From the NCBI GenBank assembly GCA_905147135.1, contig LR990042.1:8113545-8177544 (forward strand): a stretch of 64,000 nucleotides of DNA. The letters are read 5' to 3'. The position numbers and the translations under genes are program-made. This stretch comes from Blastobasis lacticolella. Lineage: Eukaryota > Arthropoda > Insecta > Lepidoptera > Blastobasidae. Numbering within the stretch: the stretch's first letter is position 1; each line of letters begins with the position of its first letter. The notes under the pieces were generated by a model. That model did not search any database and had not been told where the DNA came from. It saw only the letters and a list, made by a program, of their open reading frames with translations. Below, piece after piece: positions 35,438 to 45,131 of the stretch.

Positions 35438-36426
35438 ATGTTCACCAAAGTGAGTTTGTGGTGAATTTCTCACACCATAATATACGTAGTGATAAAATAA
35501 GCTCACAAGTGATTACAAAGTGGGTGCTAATGTGTATCAATTTTCAGGTGGTAGTTCTGTGCGCCTTCGCGGCTGTGTGCCAGGCTGGTCTCTTGGCTGA
35601 GCCTCACTACTCCTCCGCCGCGGCGGTGTCCTCCCAGAGCATCGTCCGTCACGACCAGCCCGCCCAGGTGGCCAAGCTGGCGTATGCCGCGCCCGTCGCC
35701 AAGGTGGCTTATGCCGCTGCTCCCGTCGCCTACCACGCCGCCCCCGCCCCCGTGACCTACCACGCCGCTCCCGCTCCTGTCGCTTACCACGCCCCCGCCC
35801 CCCTCGCCTACCACACTGCCCCAGTCGCTAAAGTGCTCGCTCAGCCCGAGGAAGTCGTAAGTTTCAATATAAAACAATTATCATTACTTGAAATTCTAAC
35901 AATGCATTTGTTGATCCAGTGTAGCCGTTAATTGTGTCATTAGTTTACGTAAGGCGACTCAAACATCATTGTTATTCGTCATTTACATCTCACCATAGAA
36001 ACTAAGATTATCTCAACCTCGTTGTTTTAATAAAACTAAGGTGTGAAAATTAAGTGAATGAATAGAGTTTAGCTCTAGATACTACTTTTTATACTACTGA
36101 ATATAATTAACTGTGAGCTTGATGTTGAACAGGCGTACCCCAAGTACGAGTACACCTACTCCGTGGCTGACGGACACACCGGCGACCAGAAGTCCCAGCA
36201 GGAGGTGCGCGATGGCGATGTCGTGAAGGGCTCCTACTCCTTCCACGAGGCTGACGGCTCCATCAGGACCGTGGAGTACACCGCTGATGACCACAACGGC
36301 TTCAACGCGGTTGTCCACAACACCGCCCCCACTGCCTCCCCCGTAGTCTACAAGTCCGCCCCCGTGGTCTACAAAGCTGCCCCCGTTGTGGTCAAGGCCG
36401 CGCCTGCCCTCTCCTACTACCACTAA
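35438..36426 (+). CDS. CP5, mosaic RR-2 cuticular protein
   Basis: Three phase-0 exons: 35438-35449 (MFTK), 35548-35856 and 36133-36426, 204 residues. Exon 2 begins [20 protein letters not shown] and ends [20 protein letters not shown], the CP3/CP4 type. Exon 3 is the CP7-CP10 type: [56 protein letters not shown], then a tail of PVVYKxAP units ending APALSYYH. The RR-2 chitin-binding domain is complete, so a normal secreted cuticle protein is expected. Intron 1 is only 98 bases and still shows the TTACAAAGTGGGTGCTAATG remnant shared with the fossil exon of CP3/CP4. The promoter is also CP3/CP4-like, so the switch between the two types lies in intron 2. Confidence 0.95.
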
Positions 36427-36469
36427 GACTTTGTCTCGACTTAGACCAAAATGATTGTTGATTGATTAA

Positions 36470-36492
36470 TTATTTATTTATTTAGCAATACA
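36470..36492 (+). promoter_or_regulatory. CP5 3' UTR AU-rich motif and variant poly(A) signal
   Basis: TTATTTATTTATTTAG at 36470-36485 is followed by AATACA (36487-36492) where CP7-CP9 have AATAAA. The upstream ACTTTGTCTCGACT and CCAAAATGATTGTTGATTGA words are shared with CP7 and CP8. Confidence 0.65.
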
Positions 36493-37089
36493 CGAAAAAT
36501 CTAAACTTAATCATTATTTTCTTTACAAGTTCCCTTTATGTGTTACGATTTATGTTTTTGCTAATTGACAACAATACAAAACTTGACTTTAGAAACAAAA
36601 AGCTCTACAGAACGTTTCAGAAGTTAGCTTAATTTTTTGTTTTGCTACTCACCAATCAGGCTGAACTGAACGGGATTTAATGAATTCGAGAACTAACAGT
36701 GCCGCTGGATGGTACGAGATTTCAACCACATTTCTAAAAGGGCAAAAGATGTAGTGGTCCTTATTATAGTGCATCTGAGTAATCTCTGCTTTGACAAGGA
36801 CTAGTATGGTAATAGAGACACTGTTAACAACTGTATGTGCTACTGTGCCAATGGACCATCCTACCAGTGGGTAGCGATCGCTATAGCTCTGGAAATCTGC
36901 TGTCTCCATGTCAATGTAGTTTTATGCAAGGTAGATCGACCGAAGTTGCACTTATTGGTTGCTAAGTGGTTATACAAAGTATCCTTTGAAACTCCAATAA
37001 GTGTTTTTTTTGTTGAGTAAAGAAAAATATCTTGGAAATTTAGTTACAATACAGTCATACAGCCGAGCACAGCGTACATATTGTGTTTA

Positions 37090-37450
37090 TGCCGGCTTCT
37101 GCCAGGCTCCGTTTTCCGTCTCATTCTTCTCCAGTTTGCCCGGTCTTCGGCATCCTCGCTTACTCCCGCTCCTCCCTTTTTTTTATTCTGTCTATGTCCC
37201 ATCCTTGTGTACAAGTTGGAAAGGAATGATACTGAGAGGATTGGCACTATCTTTCTTTACAGACCACCTAGCTGTAAGAAATCAAAAGGTAAAACTAAGA
37301 AATTGTGTCAGTGTTGAGGTGTTCTACGGGGTTCCCCAGCATAGTGTTATAGGTCCTACACTATTCCTAATCTATGTAAATACACAAAAAAATGGCAGAA
37401 TCTCAGCGTAATATGTTGACGGCACAGGCAGCGGTAGTATTCAGGAGAGA
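37090..37450 (+). pseudogene. reverse transcriptase relic of a jockey/CR1-like LINE
   Basis: A frame reads LAVRNQKVKLRNCVSVEVFY and then GVPQHSVIGPTLFLIYVN, the classic GVPQGS.LGP.LFLIY.ND reverse-transcriptase block, with YVDGT shortly after where an active enzyme has YADDT. Frameshifts and stops show decay. Only this piece of the element remains. Confidence 0.7.
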
Positions 37451-37689
37451 CTCATGTGATTCTGTTAGGAAACATGTGGAAGCTAGCCTAAAACTGATAG
37501 ATGAATAGCTACGTAAAAACTTAGACCTCCAAAATGAACTACATTTGCTTTAGCTCAACGATACTCAGCCAAATCGAGATTTAAATGTTAACTCTATAAT
37601 GAACTTGCTTATGCCCGCGAGTTCCTCTGCGTAAAATGAGGTTGCATAAACGTTCCCGCATGAACCACATTCACATTGAATTTCGGGAT

Positions 37690-38060
37690 AAATTATAGCC
37701 TACGAGCTATTCTGGGCTATAATAGGACCACGATAAGTCCGTCTTGACTGACAGTAGTAAAAATTATAAAGTGTGGATATGGCAATAATCTGGGGATAAT
37801 CCGCCCTTGTCAGTCCGTCTTGTAAACATTCAGTTATTTGGTCACTATTAGCTTGAACTTGTACTTTATCTAAATTATTAATCATGCTGAAAATTATCTC
37901 CCGCACTTTCTTTTTAATATACAATCCTACAGAAATCAAATTATTTTTTACGACTTTTATGAATGACGTTCTATGACGTTTAAAAAACTTGGCATAAGTT
38001 GCCATACAGAGATTTTTATTTTTTTTAATAATCGATTCGGATACTGCACTGGCTTAGCGC
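37690..38060 (-). mobile_element. repeat with transposase-like frame, copy 1
   Basis: Collinear with 63545-63955. On the minus strand both copies keep a frame around KKKVREIIFSMINNL and GDQITECLQ-type residues (here NSDQITECLQDGL). The KK.VRE.I..MI start resembles the N-terminus of some lepidopteran DDE transposases, but no catalytic region is present. Class uncertain. Confidence 0.5.
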
Positions 38061-38300
38061 CCCAAAGTGGATCTTGGCCTCCGACACCAGAGATCGCCAC
38101 CTCTCCTTATCCTGCGCCATCTCCTGCCAATCGAGGATACCTAGTGCTAGATTCGGACTTAGCGTGGCCTTATTCTTTAAGTCCTCCGCGAATATATTCT
38201 ACGGCCTGCTCGAGTGTCTGGAACACGTCGTGGCTTCTTTTGTAATCCATCTCTTTAATAATTCATGCTGTGGAGGGTTCAAATATTTCATACAGAGAAT
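38050..38300 (-). mobile_element. LINE C-terminal remnant
   Basis: Minus-strand frame AQDKERWRSLVSEAKIHFGA, the same LINE segment as at 20720-20890. Confidence 0.6.
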
Positions 38301-39154
38301 GGCCATAATTATTTATATCGATGTGGGGGAGCAGCAGATGTAAAGTGTTACAACTCCCTTTTCAATTTATCATAAATAATTCGGACGAGGATTTACAAAA
38401 TATAAGGGACTTCCGCATTATGAGGATGAGGAAGAGAAATCCTCTTCAACCCTAGAGCAGATGAAGGTGACTTGGGTCCTGAGGATGGTGGTAGGGCCCC
38501 ACATTCCTCCCATTCAGGGCATAGATAAGCCTATGTCTCTTTCTAAGTCATAGATGTCAAGTCTTGAAAGTTGCGAACTGCACGTGGTTAGAAACCGTAA
38601 GGGATATGCTACTAAAATAATAATATATATACGACTAAACTTGATGGGTATTTGACTATCTAACAAGTTTTATACAATGCTAGCCGTTCCCCGTGGTTTT
38701 CACCCGCGCGCAGTTCGGATCAATTCTCAACCAATTGTTTGCTGCTAACTGAGCCAAAATGTCTGAGAGTAGATAAGGTTATGTGGCGAATATCAAAGGA
38801 ATAATTTGAGACGAATAGGGAGAAAACGCATTGTCCAGGTCCCTACTTTACCCTGGTTACCCCTTGTTACTCTCGAGACCGATGGGTCAAAGTTTTTGTA
38901 TCATATTCTGTTATCTAATATTAGTTGACAAAAGATATTATATTGTATGTTTTGTATACAAAATAGCTACCTATAATAAAAATATATAATATATCCCATA
39001 TGGAAACATTAACTATGTTATAAATGTACTTCATAATGTCCAGGCGTGTGATAAAATTCCATAATAATACAATCACTGAGTGTATCATAAAAACGGATAT
39101 GATATTTCTGGTATGAAATTCTTCATGCAGTTTTCACTGAGAATTTGTATTGTA

Positions 39155-39350
39155 ATGCGTACACGGCTAAGGAGTGGAATGCGTTGCATGCGAGTGTGTT
39201 CCCTGATCAATATAATCTGGAAGCCTTCAAGACTAGAGTGAATAGGCTTTTCCTAGACAGGCATGCTCCATCATCGACCGCATCGTCACTTACCACCAGG
39301 TGAGGTGGCGGTCAAATGCCTGGCTAGTAAAGTAATAAGAAAAAAAAAAA
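39155..39350 (+). mobile_element. jockey/CR1-like LINE 3' end with poly(A)
   Basis: A frame reads TAKEWNALHASVFPDQYNLE and then FKTRVNRLFLDRHAPSS before stops, the usual C-terminus of these LINE proteins. It ends in an A-run at 39340-39350. Relatives: 25440, 34640, 50770 and 61125. Confidence 0.7.
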
Positions 39351-40009
39351 AGAGCCGCCTTTAATTCCAAGAACCTAAGGAATTTTAATTAAATTCTATT
39401 TAAAGTTGGTACTTTATTGGTTTACATTTTGTCCTGATCCTCATTTTAATATCTTTTCCTATTGAGGCTATTGGATTTGTTAATAATACCAATGCATCTG
39501 ATGCCTAAAATAACAAACCTGGGGCTCGATTTTTGAACCGCTCGCACCCACTCGAGCGCTCGCGTGCGCTCACTTGTCTCTTTCACATTCGTAGTAAGTT
39601 GCTAGGGATAGATAAGTCAGGCATTCGACGACAAGCACTCGCGTGAATGAGAGCGGCTTAAACTATAGGGCCCCTGACCCGCTTGCTCGTTTGTCTCACT
39701 TTAATATTACAACTTACTGTCAAATTCACACCGGGAACGGATCTAAGAGGCCGCTCCAATTGTTTCCATTTTCGGCCATGCCTAATTCAGCTTTCCTATA
39801 AACCCAACTTGAACTGAACGAGAGTTTAAATCTATGTTGCCTTCTCTATGACAGATTTCCGTGAATAATATACTGAGCATGCAATATCCGGAACGTTGAA
39901 ATATCACAGACTAACAGGTAATCTCCAACTTCCCAACAACGACAACAATCGACATTTTACTCGACGGCGCTGTACATCCCGTTTGGCCCAATCGCTAAGT
40001 AATTACTCC

Positions 40010-40335
40010 CAAAACGTTGCAGACGTTGTTGTAATTTGCCCTAAGTAGTTGAGAATTGAAATTTTGAAGAAAGTTTCTTTGGGTTCATGTTTCCTTGGCA
40101 GACCACGTACCTTGATCCATGACCCATGAGGCGTAAGGTTCTCGAGTGGCGACCACGTAAACTTACAATCGCAGTGTATGAAGGTCATCGAGATAGAAAG
40201 ATGCCATGGTGATCTACTAAAGATTGTAAGGTGCCCATAGATGCAATAGGCACAGAGTCATTCGACGTGGAAGTTGTAGGGAGGCCTAAATTCAGAAGTG
40301 GAGGGTTTGCAGTTGAGATGATGATGATATTAAAC
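40010..40335 (+). mobile_element. RTE-like LINE 3' remnant
   Basis: AAGGTTCTCGAGTGGCGACCACG (the KVLEWRPR codons) near 40134-40156, degenerate sequence, then GATGATGATGAT at 40316-40328. Confidence 0.6.
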
Positions 40336-40945
40336 GAATCCATTCTATTATCTACGCAAGCGGCTTAATTAACGAGGTAAAAGGAAGTTTGCAGGTAAGT
40401 AGAAACAATGGTTTACAGTGGTGCATACCACTCGACTACTCGTTCAACTTGGAAAATACAATTTATACTCGTCTAAGTAAAAAAATAAAATGGAGCTGGC
40501 TAGTCACAGTATCAAAAAGCCCCTTTTAAGCGGATTTTGTAACAGGAATCTGTGGAATCTACATGAATCTACTATGGTTAATCCTAGGTGTCAAGTTATG
40601 ACATGTTTGTTCATAGAGCTCTAGGAATATGAAATCATAGAAAGTCGTATTATTTTCAAGTCGCAGATTTTTAGGAATTTCGCCAAAATATATGAGCAAT
40701 ACGGCCGGCGAACGGTAACCAAAATAAACCAAAAATATTTACCGAATTCACGTCAAAACATCTAATTCATATACGCGTTTGCATCACAAACAATAAACCA
40801 CAAATGATATTTGCCTGCGCAATAAAAGAAAAAGTTTAATAATATTTTTGAATGGCAGATGAAAACATACAGCCATTGCTTAGGTTGAATAGTCTATGCT
40901 TGGCTTATGTTTATTTTAGGGTATCTGAAACAAGTGTCTGCCATC

Positions 40946-40981
40946 TATATAAACTAGACACCGGGGAGAGAGCTCATCATT
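40946..40981 (+). promoter_or_regulatory. core promoter of CP6
   Basis: TATATAAA (40946-40953) in the context CTATATAAACTAGACACC, shared with CP8 and CP10, and TCATTCA-like initiator near 40976. The AAGGTCA site of its neighbours is not found upstream. Confidence 0.7.
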
Positions 40982-41013
40982 CACTGAGCAGGCATATCAG
41001 CGATACGGTCATA

Positions 41014-42138
41014 ATGTTCTCTAAAGTAAGAGACAAATAAAGTTTAAACTGGAATGGTGAAAAAAAAATTGTGAGCATAATGTTTTGGTATTGTTACAGA
41101 TTGTAATTGTGAGCGCTGTGGTGGCTATGGTGACTGCTGGGTTGATACTGGAGCCGCATACTACGCAGGGCGGCGCCCGTCGAGGTCAAACCGCTAAGCA
41201 CGCAGTCGTCACTCCTCCCGCAAAGCAGCCCGTAGGGGGAAGAGACCGATACATTGCTCCTGCCTCTCCTGCCGCCCCTGTCGCCCACGCCGACTCCGCT
41301 GCTTCTGCCGCCGCTGCGGCACACGCCACGGCTGCCGCACTCACTACCCTCAACGAGACAGCTCCCCCGTCAGGCTCCTCTGCAATACTTAAACCAAATC
41401 ACACTACCAAACCCAGGACCGCTGGAGCTGCGGCGGGCACTCATGAAGAAATTGTGAGATAATTTAATTAATTAATGTATTAGACCATAAAACTCAATTC
41501 AATTCAATTAGAGGATATAGCCATAATCTCTACATTTAATAGATAGATGGCTCTGATGTATGTATGTGGAAAACATACAAAAAAAACGCTTCTGCATAAT
41601 TTCAGCTTTACTATGATTTTCACCTACCACTATCACAAAAAAATAAACAAAATCAAAAATAACTAAAATAAAAAAGGATCAAAATCCTTACTTGTTTCGT
41701 ACCAGAAGTATTTCGTACATTGCATACAAACATATGTTTCCCAATCCACAGATATACCCAAAGTATGAGTACACCAGTGTCGACGAGGTCGTCAGCCCGA
41801 AAACGCGTGAAGTGCGCGACAGCGACCACGCTTACCATGAAAACGAGCCCTCCACCACCGATGAACACAAAGCCTTCGAGGGGGAACACAGCGCCCTTCC
41901 CAGTACCTCCAGTGCCTCCACTGCCGCTTCCACTGGCACCGTCACCACCTCCCTTGCTGTTAAGAACTCCTCCGTGACAGAAGACACAACCACCACGGAC
42001 AAATCTACCACCACCGGCGCAACAAAGTCCACCCAAGTCAGCACCAAAACTCCAAAATTGAAGGCTCACAAAGTCAAGGCTTCGTCAACTTTGGTCAAGT
42101 CCAGTCCGGCCGTCGTCAAGACACATGCCAATTACTAA
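41014..42138 (+). CDS. CP6, CPR-derived protein with eroded chitin-binding domain
   Basis: Three phase-0 exons: 41014-41025 (MFSK), 41100-41453 and 41752-42138, 250 residues, with good splice sites and a good TATA box. The signal peptide IVIVSAVVAMVTAGLILEPH is clearly homologous to [20 protein letters not shown] of CP7. The following region has lost the SSAAAVSSQ...DQPAQ block and is Ala/Pro/Thr-rich. Exon 3 starts IYPKYEYTSVDEVVSPKTRE and VRDSDHAYHENE, then TTDEHKAFEGEH. Against the CP7 domain this keeps YPKYEYT, EVRD.D and (T)D.H..F but misses the HTGD, the [10 protein letters not shown]...VEYTAD core and GFNAVV; roughly a third of the domain is deleted. The tail is Thr/Ser/Lys-rich (TEDTTTTDKSTTTGATKSTQ), suggesting O-glycosylation. 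Probably secreted, probably unable to bind chitin through RR-2. Either a new function or an early pseudogene; the open frames favour function. Confidence 0.85.
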
Positions 42139-43060
42139 GTAACCCTGTGACACTACATCCTATAGCGTATGTTGGTTTAAAAAATAAAATTAAAATTAAA
42201 GAAAATTTTATGATATGAAATAATATGGCGTTTTCATATGTATGTACTATGTATTTCTTCAAGAATTTCAAGATTCCCTGTGACAGACAGACCGACGGAC
42301 AGAAATACAGCGGAGGCTTAGTAATAGAATTCCATTTTCAGCCTGCGGGTACGGAACTTATGATGGAACTGTTTCAATAAATTCGACGTTACAGAACAAC
42401 TCTTTTTTTAACCTACAAGATAGCATCTAAAATTAGCTTGCCATTGAAAAGTATATTAGAAAGTCGGTAAAACAATGTGCATTGTTATTAGTGGGTGAGC
42501 GACGCCATGACTGCATGCCAGCGACCTTGTACAATGATACGTTTAAGTAGACAAGTGAACATAAAAGTATGAAAATAGATGTAGAATATCCTTCAAAAAT
42601 ATCTCGAAGAATTTAGATACTCAATGAGGTACGGAAACATATTCAAATAGATGATAGAACTGTTTCAATCAATTCGTCTCTCTTTGAACCTGCAACAGTA
42701 TCTAAATTTAGATTGCCATTCAAAAAGAAAGTCGGTAAAACAAAGTGCATTATTATTAGTAGCATGACTGCAACCTCTTTAGTAATCACTAATTTTCATA
42801 TTCCTGCATCTAAAGAAACTGTCATTTTATTTTAAAAGTAGTGGTTCTAAAGAAGCAAAGCTCTGAAAACGAAGCAAGAACCTTTGGCATTTAAATTAGA
42901 AATAATTAATAAAAAGGAGACAAATTTAAAAACTTATTAAGGAAATTAGAGGGCTAAATTAAAAAAAATTTATAATATCTAGTAAGGATAGGCTAGAAGT
43001 GTCTTAATGACATAACAAAACGAACTCGCAAATGATTGCATTGAAATAGTAAGAATCTAA
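42139..43060. other. CP6-CP7 spacer
   Basis: AT-rich DNA. Two diverged copies of a short segment lie in tandem: AGAAAGTCGGTAAAACAATGTGCATTGTTATTAGT (42460 region) and AGAAAGTCGGTAAAACAAAGTGCATTATTATTAGT (42728 region), each with nearby GATAGCATCTAAAATTAG-like words. No gene seen. Confidence 0.6.
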
Positions 43061-43063
43061 TCT

Positions 43064-43165
43064 AAGGTCATGGGCCAATCTACTTGACAGCTTCAAATCT
43101 CGAACAGCAACCCACGGCATAGTCTAGTATAAAAGTAGCTACCACGGTACCATAGTCATCATTCA
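43064..43165 (+). promoter_or_regulatory. promoter of CP7 with AAGGTCA site
   Basis: AAGGTCATG at 43064-43072, TATAAAAG at 43128-43135 and TCATTCA at 43159-43165. The AAGGTCA core (AGGTCA half site with an A extension) is the type bound by the FTZ-F1 group of nuclear receptors, known regulators of insect cuticle genes. The binding is inferred. Confidence 0.65.
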
Positions 43166-43195
43166 CTGAACTAACGTCTCAAAGATCATATCAAA

Positions 43196-43966
43196 ATGTT
43201 CTCCAAAGTAAGTCATGGTGAAAATTATTCAGTGGTAGCAATAATAAAATATTCGCATTGAAGGTGAAAGTTAAAACATTGGAAATTACGTAACAATAAC
43301 TTTACAGATCGTAGCCGTGAGCGCGGTGCTGGCCGTAGCAGCCGCCGGTCTGCTGCCGGAGCCGCATTACTCCTCCGCTGCAGCGGTGTCCTCCCAGAGC
43401 ATCGTGCGCCACGACCAGCCCGCCCAGGTGGCCAAGCTGGCCGTCGCCGCCCCCGTCGCATACCACGCCGCCCCCGTCGCGTACCACGCCGCCCCCGCCC
43501 CAGTTACCTACCACGCCGCCCCCGTCGCCAAGCTGGCCTTCGCCGCCCCCGTCACTTACCACGCTGCCCCCGCTCCCGTCGCCTACCACGCTCAGCAGGA
43601 GGAAATCGTAAGTGCTATTCTATTAATGTCGTCCAACTAATTTATCCCATCATTATGAATTATTAATTTATTGTTTTTCCGAATGTACAGGCGTACCCCA
43701 AGTACGAGTACACTTACTCCGTGGCCGACGGACACACCGGCGATCAGAAGTCCCAGCAGGAGGTGCGCGACGGTGATGCCGTGAAGGGCTCCTACTCCTT
43801 CCACGAGGCTGACGGCTCCATCAGAACCGTGGAGTACACCGCTGACGACCACAACGGCTTCAACGCGGTCGTGCACAACACCGCACCCACCGCCGCCCCC
43901 GTGGTCTACAAGGCCGCCCCCGTCGTCGTCAAGGCTGCCCCCGCCCTCTCCTACTACCACCACTAA
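43196..43966 (+). CDS. CP7, RR-2 cuticular protein
   Basis: Three phase-0 exons: 43196-43207 (MFSK), 43308-43607 and 43691-43966, 195 residues. Signal peptide [18 protein letters not shown]. Exon 2 carries [19 protein letters not shown], then [14 protein letters not shown] repeats and ends AQQEEI-like (HAQQEEI). Exon 3: [70 protein letters not shown], then [21 protein letters not shown]. This is a textbook RR-2 domain with all the conserved aromatic residues, which are thought to stack on chitin. It should be secreted by epidermis into cuticle. The closest relatives here are CP8, CP9 and CP10; the 3' flank is shared in inverted orientation with CP9. Strong GC-rich codon bias stands out from the AT-rich surroundings. 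Confidence 0.97.
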
Positions 43967-44007
43967 GACTTTGTCTCGACTGAAACCAAAATGATTGTTG
44001 ATTGATT

Positions 44008-44026
44008 TTATTTATTTAGCAATAAA
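44008..44026 (+). promoter_or_regulatory. CP7 AU-rich motif and poly(A) signal
   Basis: TTATTTATTTAG (44008-44019) is separated by one base from AATAAA (44021-44026). The block is repeated almost exactly after CP9 on the other strand. Confidence 0.75.
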
Positions 44027-44689
44027 CAAAAACCAAAACTAGAATTACCTTGCTTTAATTTTTCTTTATTCTACGGTGAATATGCGGAGCTACACGACTT
44101 GATTGAGTACCCACGTAATGCATATATCCGTAGCTGGTTTGGTGTGGGATATATCATATGGCGAATAAAATTAAGTATAAGGCCGTACCTATTATCCGGT
44201 TTATAATCCGCGAAAAATCATAACCTAAACGAACGGCATAATAAATATCTCCCTATTTTTATTAGTATGTACTTTGTCTGATAATAAAAGGCAAATCTTG
44301 ATTAAGAGTAAAAGGCGTATCAAAAAGCGTACTAAATACTGGATTTACCTTTGGTTAAAATCAATAAAAGGATTTTTCTGTGTAAAATATCAAGTGTCTT
44401 TCCAGCAGTGCGCTCAGAGATATCCACTCTCAAGTGCACAAACACTTATAACAAAATTGGATATTTTTGCTGGTTTTTTCGCTATTGTGTACATTCATGC
44501 AATATGAATAACCATAAAAATTACACAAAATTTTGGGAGAAAAACCGTGCGGTTGCATCTTAACACAAACTGCTTCCCGTGTCACCGCCATAGTCTACAC
44601 CGCCAGTGAATTTTGGCCAAGGAGTTTGCAATAAAAATTTCATTTAGACGAAACAAAAATTATAACAATAGTGTGTATAACAAGCCATT

Positions 44690-44890
44690 GGCTACAAACT
44701 TTCGGAACAGCCTTAGTATATGGACTGGAATATAAGGTTTCCAGTGCTCCATGGGGTAGGGATTTAGAGAACTGTGGCTTTGGCAGTGGAAGGGCATTTG
44801 CCTTTGTGATATAAATGTAGTCTATACATTGGCGCTATCCTTTGTGCAAATGTGTATGGGCAGCGGTGAGCACTTTCCATTATTTATTTA
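44690..44890 (+). repeat. dispersed repeat (CCAGTGCTCCATGG family)
   Basis: AAGGTTTCCAGTGCTCCATGG, GTGGCTTTGGCAGTGGAAGG and GCATTTGCCTTTGTG recur at 60470-60545. A common lepidopteran interspersed repeat of unassigned class; no ORF. Confidence 0.6.
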
Positions 44891-45106
44891 ACAATTTATT
44901 TCACACAATATAAAGTATACAGAAATTACAAAATTAAAGACGACACAACAGGCACTACTTATTTCTAAGAAGAAATCTCTTCCAGCAGGCCTATAGAAGA
45001 GAGACATTATATATTATAGGGGATGAGACGTGCGCAATAGTTTAAAATATACATATTTAATAAAGTACCTAAATAATTATAAATAAGATACTAAATACAC
45101 ACAATA

Positions 45107-45131
45107 TTATATATATATATATATATATATA
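45107..45131. repeat. (AT)n microsatellite
   Basis: About 12 AT units. A second run is at 49488-49513. Confidence 0.9.

Larger units (their letters stand above)
36493..40940. other. CP5-CP6 spacer
   Basis: Outside the LINE and transposase relics listed, this AT-rich spacer has no supported gene. The segment 39515-39680 with CTCGAGCGCTCGCGTGCGCTC is locally GC-rich and partly self-complementary, probably a MITE fragment, but I could not define its ends. Confidence 0.5.
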
